Below, piece by piece: positions 1-12,115 of a stretch of 64,000 nt of DNA; position 1 is the first letter of the stretch; each line of letters starts with the position of its first letter. The DNA lies in assembly GCF_018320785.1 (NCBI RefSeq), contig NC_054866.1, positions 34,883,000-34,946,999 of the forward strand, in the 5' to 3' direction. Position numbers and translations under genes: made by a program. The notes beneath the pieces are model-generated. The model saw only the letters and a program-made list of their open reading frames with translations, did not search any database and was not told the origin of the DNA. The stretch comes from Cheilinus undulatus (lineage: Eukaryota > Chordata > Actinopteri > Labriformes > Labridae).

Positions 1-720
1 GGTTGAGTTTAGGGATCTGTGCAGGCCAGTCAAGTTCTTCCACACCAAACTCATCAAATCATGTCTTTTCTTTGTGCACTGAAGCACAACTGTTGCCACA
101 AAGTTGGAAGCATAGCATTTTCCAAAATGTATCGGCATGTTGAAGCATTATGATTGTCCTTCACTGGAAATAAGGGGCCAGTTCAAAACCCTGAAAACAG
201 CCCCATACCATGAACCCTACTCCACCAAAACTTCACAGTTGGCACAATGCAGTGTATGAACGTTTCAACTTTGACCTGCTCCACAGTCCAGTGTCGCTGT
301 GCTTACACCACTGAACTGAACACGACTCTGAACTCTTCAGCTATGGAATCAGCTGAGTGTTGGTGACTTTTACCCACCATGCGCCTCAGAAATCGTTGAC
401 CCCACTTTGTGATTTTATGTGGCTGAGTTGCTGTTGTTCCTAAACTCTTCCACTTTTTAATATCACTTACTGCTAACTGTGGAATTTCCAGATGGGGTGA
501 AATTTCACAAACTGTCTTATCGCAAAGGTGGCATCCTAACAGTATGACACTTGAAGTCACTGAGCTCTTCAACATGACCTATTCTGTATCACAGATGTTT
601 TCCAATGGGATGAATAGGAAGTTGGGGGTCCCTGGTCTCCTGCAGTATTATCTTAGGGGCCAGGGGCTGATAAGTTTTGGAACCCGTGCTTTAAAGCACC
701 AGGAATCAACTTTGATTCAT
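1..720 (-). mobile_element. Tc1-like transposon remnant, cut by the window edge
   Basis: Read on the minus strand, 303-575 encodes a decayed Tc1-type helix-turn-helix region (KTVCEISPHLEIPQLAVSDI, then KWKSLGTTATQPHKITKWGQ). The flanking DNA at 1-300 matches the rest of a Tc1 transposase in broken frames. The right terminal repeat is not recognisable and the left end is outside the window. It is inactive. Confidence 0.75.
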
Positions 721-1394
721 TTTTAATTAAACATAGTTAATTTATTTTACTCCTGCATTACGTCATCCCCGTATCTTTAAACAAATGTTGCACCAAACAT
801 AAACAGTGACAGCAAACACTCTTAAATAAAAATACATGTCAGAACAAAGCAATATTCTGTTTTTATGTATATGTATGCCAGTATCAATCACAGCATGTCC
901 AATGCTTCTCTAGTAAATACTTTAAACTTCATTCAGCTGGCAGTTTTAATCCTTTAATACACATTGCTTCATTGATGCTCTTATTTATTATGCATTAGAT
1001 GTCACACGGGCGTCATGTAGAGCTAGTGAGCGTACAAACACCTGCTGCCTACTATGAAACAGTGACCACAAAGGCTCAAAATAATTTATAGAAGTCAGAG
1101 CCAAAAATAGTTTAAGACGTGACTCATGCCTTTGTCCTCCATTGCAGGTCACATACGTTTGTGCAGTTTGATTTGAGAAAAAGCATGTTAGCAACAACAA
1201 AGAACTTTAACACAATGCATTTTCTAATTAGTATTTCAGATCATTGTTTTAATAAGAAGGGAAATGTAAAAGCTAAAGAGGACGAGTTATTTCAGTATGA
1301 AGCTCCGAAAGGTTTATACTTTCCAACTTATGAGGTCCAGTTTAAGAAGAAATGTTGATTAAAAGTTATCAAGCTAATATTTAGATTGTTTAAG

Positions 1395-2457
1395 TACAAC
1401 CCCAATTTCAAAAAAAGTTGGGATGCTGCGCAAAATGTAAATAAAAACAGAATGCTATTTTTTGCAAATTCCATAAACCAAAGTTTAGTTCACAGCAGAA
1501 CATAAACAACATATCAGATGCTGAAACTGAGACATTTTACTATTTAATGAAAAATATGAGCTCATTTTGAATTTGATGGCAGCAACACATCTCCAAAAAA
1601 GTAAGGTAAACCTCTATTTACTTTTCAGCATTAATAGTGCCTTTCAGATGTGTAAGCTGCCCACACCATAGGCACTAATGCAACCACACACCATCGGAGA
1701 GGAAGGCTTTTGATCCATGCCTTGATATCCAGCTGGATGGTCTCTCTAATCTTTAGTCTGCAGGCCCGGGTTTCCAAAAAGAGTCTCAAATTTTCATTTA
1801 TCTGATCACAGAACAGTTTTCCATTTTTTCTCAGTCCATTTTAAATGAGCTTCAGCCCAGAGAAGACGGCAGTGTTTCTGGATCATGTTTAAATATGGAT
1901 TACACAGTGAACTGTGATGACAGAGGGATTTCTGGAAGTATTCCTGAGCCCATGCAGTGATTTCTAGTACAGAATCATGCCTGTTTTTACTGCAGTGCTA
2001 TCTGAGGGCCTGAAGATCACAAGCATCCAACAGTGTCCTGCGCCTTGTCCCTTGTTCTTAAGATTCCCTGAATCTTTTAATGGCAGGATATTTGAAGTCT
2101 ATACAATTTTACGTTAAGGCACATTTTTCCAGAATTTTTAGATGGTGTTTTGCAGATTAGTGAACCTTTGCCCATCTGAGACTCTGTCTCTCTGAAATGC
2201 TCCTTTTATACCCTGTCATGTTTCTGACCTGTTGCCAATTAACATAATAAGCTACAAGATGCTTCCCCAGCAGTTTTATTATTAGTGGTTAGTAGTTTTT
2301 CAGCCTTTTACACCCTGGTCCCTTCTTTATCGAGATGTGTTGCTGTCATTGAATTCAAAATGAGCTATTATCTTTAATGATAAAATGTCTCAGTTTCAAC
2401 AGCTGATATGTTGAAAATATTTTACACAGCACCCCAACAGTTTTGGAACTGGGGTTA
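1395..2457 (-). mobile_element. Internally deleted Tc1-like element with long terminal inverted repeats
   Basis: The left end (TACAACCCCAATTTC) and right end (ACTGGGGTTATA) are inverted repeats extending about 60 bases, with TA at both borders as expected for Tc1/mariner target sites. The interior matches an antisense, truncated transposase (helix-turn-helix and part of the catalytic region) with many stops. This is a common fish family, here dead. Confidence 0.85.
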
Positions 2458-4620
2458 TAACTTGTTGTAATGTAGTAAAAAAGCCAAACATTTTTGATTA
2501 AACCTTACAAGTCTATCTTTGAAGCTGTGTTTTTACCATTACAAAGAGTATTTACTTTCATGAAAAAAGGCTATTTCCTTTCATTTTTTTTTTGATAAGT
2601 CTGTAATTTATATTTTCTTCAGCTGTGATTTAAATGTTTTAAGAAACCCAGATTATGCATCTTATTCTTTCGACAAATAAAAGGATATAATGAAGTGTTA
2701 ACTACCATAAATTCTAGTGTTTAAGACATACTTCTACTTCCTTCTTTAATCCAAAAAGTTGGCTGTAACCAACATATCATTTCAATTATAACAGTATAAC
2801 GTTCTTCTACACACGCTGTCATGACCACAAGCGAATCCTGCATCCTCACACACTAGAAGTAACCCGTCATGATTGAAATTCGCTCCATTTATTGTATAAT
2901 GCAAGCAGATGCTTTACAGCTAACAGACCAGGCTGGCTGGGGTTTGTAGTACTTTTTTACAATCTTTTCTCCCTCACAGTTGTGCATTCAAGAAAACAGG
3001 AGTATAGCGATAAGCGAATAAAGCTGGTGGTGCTGGTTTGATAGACTGATTGAAAGACTCCTCAATTAAAGACAAGTGACCAGAAGAGGTAGGTAGTGCG
3101 ACTCGCAGACTGTGTCTGACAACTTCACAATGGCAGGTTAAGCAATCAGCTACTTTATCTCAGCTGACAACGGTGCAAAAACAGATGGTTCTGAAAGAGC
3201 TACACAGATGTACGGCTTCTGTAAACTGTGAACTTTTTGCTAAAGCACAATAAGTTGTCACAGGAAGACTTTTTAAACCTTTTTCCTTCTCTGGGTAAGG
3301 CCCAAAAGCTGTGGCTCTGCCAGTGCAAGCTATAAGCAGTCAATTTTCCCTTTTTTCTGACAAATCATACTATGATGGAAAATTACAAAAATATGGTTCT
3401 TTGTAGCCTAATACTAAAGTAATACATAAGTGATACAAATGTCAAGTTAAATGGGGAAAGATTATCTTAAACAGGGATATTTTTCTGCATAAAATTACCA
3501 TTAAAAAGTATTTCATCACTTTGCAATCAGAGATCTTTGCAGCTGAAGTGTAAACAGGGTTTGTTCATTTTAATTGCTAATGACACAAAACATCCTTTGA
3601 CAAACCAACACAAAGTGTGGGGCATTAAGATGTCCCACTTCCTCTGCTCATATGCTCATCCATGTGTGGTTCAGTGATGTCAGTGAAAGAGACCTGCCGT
3701 TCACAGTGGTGATCAGACTGACAGGGAACTGGGCCTCCCTTTCTGTCCTATATTTGACTTTTCTAAAGGCGGGGGACGAGAAGTAGGACAGGATAACCTT
3801 CCAGAGAAGCAGCAGCAGTTAGGATGGGTGGATGAACTGTCCAGAGAAGACGAGGAGGAGAAGAGACGAGGAGGAGGAGGAGGGGGAGGAGGGGGAGGAA
3901 TATGGTGGAGGAGACACTGACAGAACTGTCATGTTACAATCAGTCCATTTAACATACAGAGTGTTTGACAGCAATGATTTCAGATGGGATTAATTTATGG
4001 GACACAGTTCTATTCATGTAGCAGTCATGATGCGGCATGATGATGATAAAGGGTGTTTAACTTCACCTCTAGTGGAAAAAAATCTCTGATTTATTCAACT
4101 ATATGATGGGACTCTTAACAAGTCACACTTGTTTAAATCAGATACATCTTTCAATATTGTTTAAATACTTTGAAAAGTATTTTTTTAATAATTTACCAAC
4201 ATCTAACGTATACATAACCAGAGATTCATGGTGTTTTTGTCTTTAAGTCTGACAAATGAAACCTAAACAACAATTACAATATTTAAATAATCCATGTATA
4301 GATTTACATGTTTAAACTCAATACCATTTTAAAAAAAAATCACTGACTACAAAAAATATTAAAGAATCAAAAGCAATGGTGGTCCAGGTAAATAATCTAT
4401 TTACTCTATGGTCCTTTTCGGAGATTTTCCCTATACTTCTCTGATCAACTAGTGTGATACACACCAAAATATATAGCCTAATAATGAACAAGCAGGAGTT
4501 CAGAGGATGATGAAAGTATACCTGGAATTTCTCTTTAAAATCTTTCTTAAAGAGAACAGAGCAGAAAAAGACTCGTAAAAGCTCGTAGTGTCTTTATAAT
4601 AAGAAACATTTTTTTAGATT
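2458..4620. other. Non-coding stretch, probable picalm intron 1
   Basis: No exon, RNA gene or clear repeat boundary was found. A purine-rich GAGGAGG tract occupies about 3838-3900. The segment 3590-3830 is less AT-rich than its surroundings and could be regulatory, but nothing specific can be named. Confidence 0.4.
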
Positions 4621-4629
4621 TTTATTTAG

Positions 4630-5735
4630 ATTTAATATCTGTGAGTTTCTGCTAACTGTAAAAAAGGCTGCCACTAGTCTCCTCTCTAGAAAAATGATGC
4701 ATGCCAATATAACTCCTATCTTAGCATCGCTTCATTGTCTTCCTGTAAAATTTAGGATTTATTTTTCTTTTTATTTTACAGGTTTAGCATAGGGCTGGGT
4801 ATGGCCTGCTGATATTTTCAATTAGCAGAAGGTGCAATATTTCTTTAACCTGAAATGTGTTTCAGAATACCGATTTAATGTAGTTTTTGAGGCAGAGAAT
4901 GTTTGCATGATGCTCTACACATCATGCAAACATTCAAGTGTCCATTTTTCTAGGAAAATTTGCAAAAACTCCTACTTTCCTTGTTTTTTTAAATGTTTGT
5001 CCAAAATGATACAGACATAAAATCATCATTCCCTTCAAAACAATTCATATTGAATTTGCAGTGAGTCAAAAAAAATGAATTGGATATTTTTAAAATTGTT
5101 CTGCCTTAATTGAATCTACCAAATATTGTGTTTGTTATAGAATAATCGATTGCTTGTTGAGAAATACATAAGATGAGAAACTCCCAAAATAATTGCATAT
5201 TAAATTTCAATCACAATATTGGGGTGAAAAAAAACCTAAATCGCACGATTTTCCCAAAACGTTCAGCCCTAGTTTAGCAACAGTGTACCTCGTTGATCTC
5301 CTACACTCCCACACCCCAGCTTGACCACTCAGGTCAACTAACCTGCTGCTCTTGGCGGTCCCAAGATCAAAACTCAAAAAACAAAGGATTCGAGCCTTTG
5401 CAGTAGCAGCCCCCAAGTTAGGGAGCAATCTTTTCATCCATATAAGAAGTGGCCAGTCTGTTGACATTTTAATGCCACTGCTAAAAAACCCTTTTCTTAT
5501 CGATTTCCTTCAAATCTAATTCCGTCCCTTCCATTACAGATAGTCTTTTATCATTATATTTTATGTTTTTATCTTTACTCATAATTGTTATTTGATTCTC
5601 TCATTGTCTTCCCTCACTTTAATCTATTTTGTTTTATTGTATGTATGGATCCTCTTTTATTTCAAGTTAATGTCTCTTCTTTATTCAGCACTTTATTCAA
5701 CATAAGTGATTTAAAAAAAATGTGCTTTGAGTTTA
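4630..5735 (+). mobile_element. LINE (L2-like) 3' end, interrupted by a hAT miniature element
   Basis: The 4630-4789 segment encodes a decayed reverse transcriptase C-terminus (ITPILASLHCLPVKFRI). After the inserted element, 5272-5480 continues with LLLLAVPRSK and RAFAVAAPKL, typical of L2-type LINE ends. The 3' UTR runs to the 'CAGCACTTTATTCAA...GTGCTTT' region near 5730. Frames are broken, so it is inactive. Confidence 0.7.
4790..5271. mobile_element. hAT-type MITE inserted in a LINE (482 bp)
   Basis: It starts TAGGGCTGGGTA and ends CAGCCCTA, and is bordered by a perfect 8-bp duplication GTTTAGCA at 4782-4789 and 5272-5279. An 8-bp target duplication with short inverted termini is diagnostic of the hAT superfamily. 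It has no coding capacity. Confidence 0.85.
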
Positions 5736-6219
5736 TTTTAGAGCACATTCTCATACGGTTTGTGTTTTATGAAAAATGTGTTCAAGCTTCTCTAACAAAG
5801 GTGGCTTACAGATGTTTTTGTATTCTGGTACCATGCTTTGTTATCATATTAAATGATACAAAGGGGTTTATGTCTGAATTAAGTAAGGAGCCAATCTGCA
5901 AAAATCCTTAGGTTTTAGATGGTTATGGAGCTATTGTAGGGCCCTATGAAATCGGTTTTATTTTTTGCCAAATTCTGTTTTTTCCGTTTTAATTTTCTGG
6001 AATTCAGTTTTTACCTTTATACTATTTTTACCACAAGAAGGAGTGTCCTGTTTTTGTAAATGAATAAAATTTTTCACAAATTAAATAGAAATAACCTTAA
6101 ATTTATTGATTAACGGCCACAGTTGGCCCAGGAGCCACAGTTTAGATAACCCTGATATAAAATAATTATAACCAGTGAAACAGTCAGATATTTTCAACAT
6201 TTTAAGACACATTCACGTG
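5736..6219. other. Non-coding spacer between two MITEs
   Basis: AT-rich DNA without supported genes. The segment around 5940-6010 contains runs such as TTTTTTCCGTTTTAATT, perhaps the edge of another decayed repeat, but no boundary is visible. Confidence 0.3.
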
Positions 6220-6778
6220 TAGGGTTGGGTAAAAATATCGATTAACCGATGCATCGCAATATTTCCCCCGTCAATTCAATATCGATTCAGCAAATCCTCT
6301 GAATCGATTCACCTCCTGGCCAGTGGGGGTCACTGTGCGTGTGATTCACGTTGTATGGACAGAGGCCGCACTCGACCAAACAACAACCAACCATAACCAT
6401 GTTATGTGAGGTTTATCACAATTTCCAAGAGGAAAGAAATATTATGAAAGTTTACATGCGCTTTACTTTTTCAGTGTTTATACAGAACTGGCATGTATTT
6501 TAATTTTGTACTCCTTATGCACAAATAAGTTATTACTATGCAAATCTATATTTTAGGATGTTTTATTGCTAAAAAATGTGAGGTGACCTACCGCATATGT
6601 TCACATGGGCGTGAAAATAATTATTAAAAACTGTCAACAGGTCATTTGTGTATTTCTACTTCTTACTGAATCAACATCAAAGCATTTAAATCAATACTGA
6701 ATTGATATCGAATTGAATCGCAACCTAAAGAATCGAAATCGAATTGAATCGTGAGATTCTTAGCAATACCCAACCCTA
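6220..6778. mobile_element. hAT-type MITE (559 bp)
   Basis: The termini TAGGGTTGGGTA (left) and TACCCAACCCTA (right) are inverted, and the flanks TTCACGTG (6212-6219) and TTCATGTG (6779-6786) are an 8-bp target duplication with one mismatch. Subterminal ATCGAT/AATCGATT motifs are repeated at both ends. The termini resemble those of the 4790-5271 element, suggesting related mobilising transposases. Confidence 0.85.
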
Positions 6779-7255
6779 TTCATGTGTATAATCACACTGG
6801 CTCCAAACTGATGTTTATAACGTAAATGAAGAAATCCTTCTGTTCTCTCAAACACAGTGATAGTGACTTAATAAGAAGGTAACATTAATGTTAACTGGTT
6901 TAAAGTAAACCTGTTACCTAAACTTTTCTTTACTCTCACAGTCTGTAACAGTCCATGCAGTTTGACGCTGCATTGTGTTTTACTCCTGACTGTAACGGTT
7001 CTCTCCTCATCTCTCTCTATCCTCGCTGTTCGTCTGCCTCATATCAGACCGCTACATTAATGCAGACAAGTTTTGTCTCGTTAAGCAACCAAAGGTACTA
7101 CAGTATCTGCGGGAAGAATTATTAACCTAATTGATACACAAATGTAACATCGTTTAGACCACGGGACTTCGAAAAATCTCAAGTCTGTCGGACTCGAGTT
7201 TGAAGCCTTCGAGGGGAGAGTAGGCCTTCAAGGTAAGCCTGAAGTCACAGCTGTG

Positions 7256-7374
7256 GGCCTCGTGCATAGACACACCTCGCTCTCTCCGTGACTCCCTGGT
7301 GTGTCTGTGCACGAGCCTACAAGAAAAGTCATCCGTGCTACGAGCTACTTAACGGATGACTTTTCTTGTAGGCT
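7256..7374. repeat. Two adjoining strong hairpins
   Basis: Hairpin 1 has arms 7256-7276 and 7298-7317 (one G-T pair and one bulged base). Hairpin 2 has perfect 23-bp arms at 7314-7336 and 7352-7374 with a 15-base loop. The two share four bases (AGCC, 7314-7317) and so cannot both form fully at once. They lie in probable picalm intron 1. They could be a folded RNA, part of an unrecognised transposon terminus, or a recent palindrome. Confidence 0.85.
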
Positions 7375-9253
7375 AAACATTATGCTGCACTGTACTGCCC
7401 TGTGTTGAGCTACGAGATGTTTGCCAGTGTTTCGTGCAGCTGCTGTGGCATGCTGTTATTCTTAAGAAGGGGGTCAGATGAGTGTTTGTGAAGTGAGGCA
7501 ATTATCGTTGCAAAACTATTTGCAAATGCATAAACTGATCTGCACACATCTGCAAATGCATGTACTGAGATCAGGATCTGCGGGCACATTTACAAATCTA
7601 TCTATGCATTAGCAGATTTGTATACAGATCTGAGTACGCAATTGCAAATAAATTAGTTTTGTGACAACAATAGCTCCATAGATCTAGAGCTCTATAGATT
7701 TAGATATTTTTAGGCAGTTTTACCAATGAGAACTAATAAATGGTTCAGAAAATCTGTCTATAGTTAACTGAACAATGACCCAGCTGTTGCCCTGGGTCTG
7801 TTATATTCAAAGAGGTTTTTTAAAATCCCTGAACAAAAATATGTAAAAGTTTAGTTCCTTTTGTTAAATAACTTAATAAAGAGAACATTTTTATTCTTAG
7901 ATGTAGCCATTAAAATATATATTCTGTTCACCACTGAAATAATCATGTAGGTTATCATTTAAGCGATAATGATTACACACTACCCCCCTTATTTATTCCC
8001 ATTTCCCCCTTTATTTGGTGAATAATTCTCATTATGGTCTTATTTCTATAGTCAAACCTTTAAAGAAGCTCAATGCTGACTTTAAATATGCCCATAAACT
8101 ATGTGCTATCAAAAGGAATTTCTTAAAATTTTAACAGGTGACAAGACCAACATTAAGCTGACATGAATAGTCAATTTAACCTATAAAATAATCTTCCTGC
8201 TCTGTCTGGATCATCCTGACAGCCGTCGTCTTTTATGTTTCAACATGAAGCAGGAGGACAACGTGCAATTATCTAAGATAATTATATACACTGTCTGTAA
8301 AGTGCATACGGAGCCACGTCAGTGGCTGGGTTGAGCCAGCAAGAGTGTCACTCTGCCAGCTTGTACTCATCTCACCTCAGGGGAATCACACAAGCAGCAC
8401 AACAGGTGGGGAACCTGCAACTTCTACAAGCAGCCAAAAAACACCACAGAAGTACCCAACACAGTCAGGAGAGAAATCTGATTTCTCAGCAGAAATTCCT
8501 CTACACTGGTTGTTAGAGTCTAAAGTCTAAAGTTACAGCATACACCCTTTTCCTGGACTGTTGCTGAACTCTTATCATGATACAGAGCGCTCATAGAAAC
8601 ACTTTCATAGATGCCATTATGCATTTGGATGTGTAGATCGATATGCAGAAAATGTACTGCTGCATCTCCATGTACAGACAGACATGACTCCTCTGACTGT
8701 GAGTGCATCAGACTAATGCTCACACCAAGACTGCAGCTGTTACGCAGACGTCAGGCCACAAATGTCAGTGTGTTTTCATATCCTCAATAAGGAAGTAGTA
8801 AAGTTGTCAAATGTTTTTTGATACCAGATAAAAAAGATCAAATTGTGTTCAGGTCTGATGGTATCCCAAGAACCAAAGCTCAAAAGAACTGTTATCATTA
8901 TTTGTATTTATTTATTTATTTTACAAAAGCTGCCATGAGATTACAAAGAGAGCACGCTCTACATTTCAATCTGTTTGTGTAGTTAAGTCAGTAGGAGTGA
9001 TTTTTCAATACCTAGTATTGGCTGACTATGAATGCTATTGTTGCCACTTTCCAAACATGTTTCAATAATGTCTGATTTTGGTTTTCTCTGGTAGCAAATA
9101 GCCTAATCATTTAAAAATTGTGTACAATGACAAATAAGGTTGTCAACATTATTTGATACCAGGCATTATAAAACAATCCAAGTATTTTAATGTCCACCAG
9201 TGTTTAAAAGTAACCAAGCGTTACGTAAACTACAGATCTATAGTCGTACGTTC
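7375..9253. other. Non-coding stretch
   Basis: Short frames at 8322-8723 look like no protein and have no splice or codon-use support. No repeat family was recognised apart from a short ATTT tract near 8905. Confidence 0.35.
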
Positions 9254-9775
9254 ACAGGGTTCCTACACTGTTAATTTAAGACTTATTTTAGACCTGAGAA
9301 ATTTTTTGCAAATGATCAAAAAGAAAGGCAGATAAGAATTTCCCGGTACATGGAACCAGGGCAGAATGTTCTGATTTAGTTTACTTTTCAGTGATATAGG
9401 GCAGTGATTGATAAAAGCTGAGGAATGTCATACAGCTTAGTACAACTTTACGTTATTACTTCAGCAGTCCATAAACTTAAGCTACTGTCCCCCACAGTAG
9501 AAAGGCGATTTTTGCATGGGTATGAATATGGTGTGCCTCAAGATTTTGCCTTGATCTGAGGGGTGTCTTGTGCAAATTACTTTGGCTCAAGATGAAATAA
9601 TTTTGTTAGTCATAAACACCCAAATTTGACGTTTTCTGGCACATTCAGTGCCTCTAGTGCCTCTGTGTTTTTAAAATTTTTTAAGTGGGCAATATTTGAT
9701 AAGGGCACATCTTTGTCAAAGTGCCATCTAAAATGTAAGGCCTCTAAGACTTTTCAAAGATCTGCAGGAACCCTA
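9254..9775. mobile_element. Probable MITE with CAGGGTTCC-type ends
   Basis: The left end CAGGGTTCCTACAC and right end GCAGGAACCCT are inverted matches of a terminus common in fish MITEs. No convincing target duplication was seen, so the family and exact borders are uncertain. Confidence 0.4.
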
Positions 9776-10699
9776 CTTTGAAGTCAGAGACATAAAGCAT
9801 GGTTAAATTGCAGTAATGAAACCTTGTCTGTGTGTTTATGCAATTGAGGCAATGTCCAGGAGTTTTGGGGAAGTAAGAACACATATGTACTAAAATTGGG
9901 TGCCAAGGACTTCTACTGTGGTATCTGGTATCGAGACAAACCCAGAGAAGCAGGGCAACTACTTCCTTTGTTCCACCACAGAAACTTTAACCTCAGGCTG
10001 TGATTTTTGTCCTTACAGTGTCTCCTCTTTGTGTGTATGGAATCACGACCCCTCCATGACAAACAGCAGGTGTCACATTACCCCAGTATGAAGCCTCAGC
10101 TGACACAGACACCTGTCCTGCTGCTGCTGCAGGTGCACTAAAATGGGGGCTGTTTGGCAAAGGAAATGTAATTAAACTGCAGAGCATTCCTGTAAATGTT
10201 AGCTTAAACTCAGGCCCTTTAAATGAAGGGGAGCAACCAGCTAGCACTTCCAAATTTAGCTATTTCCTGTAAGAAAATAAAGCAGGATAACTAGAACTGT
10301 GACATGTGTTTCCATGGGTGAGAAATTCAACTTTAAAAGAATGAGCGAAAATGAGAAATATGGAGACAAGGGAGCGGGTTTAGCCAAAACCAGACAGCTA
10401 GACAAGCTAGTTAAACACTAACTCATGAGCAAAAATCGATCAGAAATGTATTTCAAACGCTCAACACATGCTGGTTTAGTTTTGAGACCCCCTTATAGTG
10501 TTCAGGAGTATGTAAACAAGGCCTGTCCTCGATGTTATAACAATGTAATCTCCCCTGACATATACAGCAGTAGCATTTAGCCTATCCTGAGGCTTTGAGG
10601 CCTGGTAGCTCATCCATCGCCATAACTCAGCCAATCTAAGCGGCGTTAGAGCCTGCGGTGATTTAACTTCAACACAGCTGGGGTGAAAAACATACTCAC
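9776..10699. other. Proximal part of picalm intron 1
   Basis: This lies immediately downstream (leftward) of the picalm exon 1 donor. No second exon is visible. A short CTG run at 10120-10131 is the only simple repeat. Confidence 0.5.
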
Positions 10700-10829
10700 A
10701 GTCCAAATGTTTCTTTTTCGGACCCATGACTTCGTGTGTGGTGGCCTTGCATACTGTTTTCGACACAGCGGATCCCGTTACACTGTGCTGGGCTGCGGTG
10801 ATCCGGTCCGTAATGCTCTGGCCCGACAT
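10700..10829 (-). CDS. picalm: picalm first coding exon (partial gene; rest lies off the left edge)
   Basis: On the minus strand an ATG at 10829 opens a 43-codon exon starting [20 protein letters not shown] and ending GPKKKHLD, followed after one extra base by a consensus donor (GTGAGT from 10699 down). This is the N-terminus of PICALM, the phosphatidylinositol-binding clathrin assembly protein. Its ANTH domain binds PtdIns(4,5)P2 at the plasma membrane and recruits clathrin during endocytosis. The basic GPKKKHLD segment belongs to the family's lipid-binding site. The sister AP180 (SNAP91) reads AAAQYSVTGSAVARAV here, so [14 protein letters not shown] favours PICALM. The start is the family's usual MSGQ, with A at -3; the open frame runs a few codons further upstream but has no ATG there. 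The next exon, expected to begin YLIQ, was not found down to position 1, so intron 1 probably exceeds 10.6 kb. Which fish paralog (a or b) cannot be told. Confidence 0.92.
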
Positions 10830-11450
10830 CTTCGCTTCACTCTCTCGACACAAAAGGCGTTAAAAATGTAGAGCTTAGTCTGTGTTCAGCTTTAAAATAA
10901 TAAAATAATAAAACCTCCACCTCCTCCGCAACCTTTGCCGGCTGGGCCCCCCCTTTCTGTCCCCCGGCTTGGAGGATATAAAATCAAAACCTGGCTATGG
11001 CAGACACGGACCAGGGGAGGGCGGAATAAAGAGAAGCGGAATCTGACAACAATCAAAAATTGTTAGGTTGTTTCTTGTTTGTGGCGCCGTTCGGCTCCCG
11101 GTCTCTACTCTTGTTGGTTTCAGGTCTCACGGTTTGCAGGGTCCGCTCGCTGACTCATCCAACCCGGGTCTCTGTCTCGCTCTCATCCCGATGTAGCACA
11201 CCGGATCCCTGCCTGCCTGCCTGCCTGCCTCCGCCGCCGCCGCTCGCCTCACCGCTCCTCCTCCTCCTCCTCTTCCTCCTCCTGCCGCTGCCGCCGCTGC
11301 TCGGCGTTAAAGCGCTATGAACGAAAAGGAGACCACTGAGGAGGGGAAATGGCGGGCCCTGTAATGCTCTCTGTTCGCCCGGCAGACCCTGAATCAGATC
11401 TCAAGCCGCTCCGAGGCCCGCTGTGGTGCAGGTGTACACCCACCGACTGC
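10730..11450. promoter_or_regulatory. CpG-rich island at the picalm 5' end
   Basis: This is the only strongly GC- and CpG-rich stretch in an otherwise AT-rich window. It covers the picalm start codon and continues upstream of it (rightward), as expected for a housekeeping-type promoter and 5' UTR. It includes a CTGC tetranucleotide run followed by CCG and CTC/CTG trinucleotide runs at about 11210-11300. No unique transcription start can be fixed by eye. A plus-strand frame at 11349-11534 (starting MAGPVMLSV) resembles nothing I recognise and is probably an accident of the GC-rich DNA. Confidence 0.7.
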
Positions 11451-11539
11451 AGTCCAGCTGAGGGGGAAAACAATGAACAAACGCTCAGTCAGAGGGAGTC
11501 AGAGGCCTGGATGAGAGCATGGAGCCTGCATTGATTGAG

Positions 11540-12115
11540 GAGTGGACACAGTGAAGTGGGCAGGCTGCAACAGGCCTGACTGGGTAATGCAATGAAACAC
11601 AATATGGATTTTTTAAAGTGATTTTAACTGTACTAATGGCCACATTTAAGCTCATATTGTTCTAAAATAATGTACTAATGCTGTAATAAGTAACCTTAAA
11701 GAGATATTAAGTCCTCCCAAATAATATAATCTACATGATCCCCACCAAAGTCAAACTGCTGCAACTTATTCTAAACATCCTCTCTATTGTTTCTGTAAAA
11801 CCCTTCCTTTGGTCTATTAATACTGCAGATAATACTCAGTCTATCCTTTCATCAATAGTGAATATTTGCACATTCCTGTATAACTCCTTTATTCTAAACT
11901 CAGATGTCTTGTACTCAAGGCTGTCCATAAATGAAGGGGCTTTCTTGGGCCCAGCCAAACTGGTCAGCTTAATAATGGTCCATTATACAGTTAAGTTGTG
12001 ATAATTTTTTTTTTACCTTAAAAATAACTAACCAAAGCAGAATATTTGTATTTATTTAAGCCAAAGTATAAAGCATTCTTAAAAATGAAAATCCCTTTAC
12101 TTAAAACATAATCAG
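11540..12115. other. Intergenic AT-rich stretch
   Basis: A frame at 11735-12001 is not recognisable as a protein and is probably chance or old repeat. Nothing else is supported. Confidence 0.3.

Noticed and set aside
10476..10699. Continuation of the picalm exon 1 frame past HLD
   Set aside because: A consensus donor follows HLD plus one base, and the residues after it do not match PICALM, so this is intron read-through.
10830..10853. Eight-codon N-terminal extension of picalm
   Set aside because: The extension begins with TTG, not ATG, and PICALM proteins begin MSGQ.
11349..11534. 61-residue frame in the CpG island as a possible gene divergent from picalm
   Set aside because: No recognisable protein and no clear splice partner; more likely promoter or UTR DNA.
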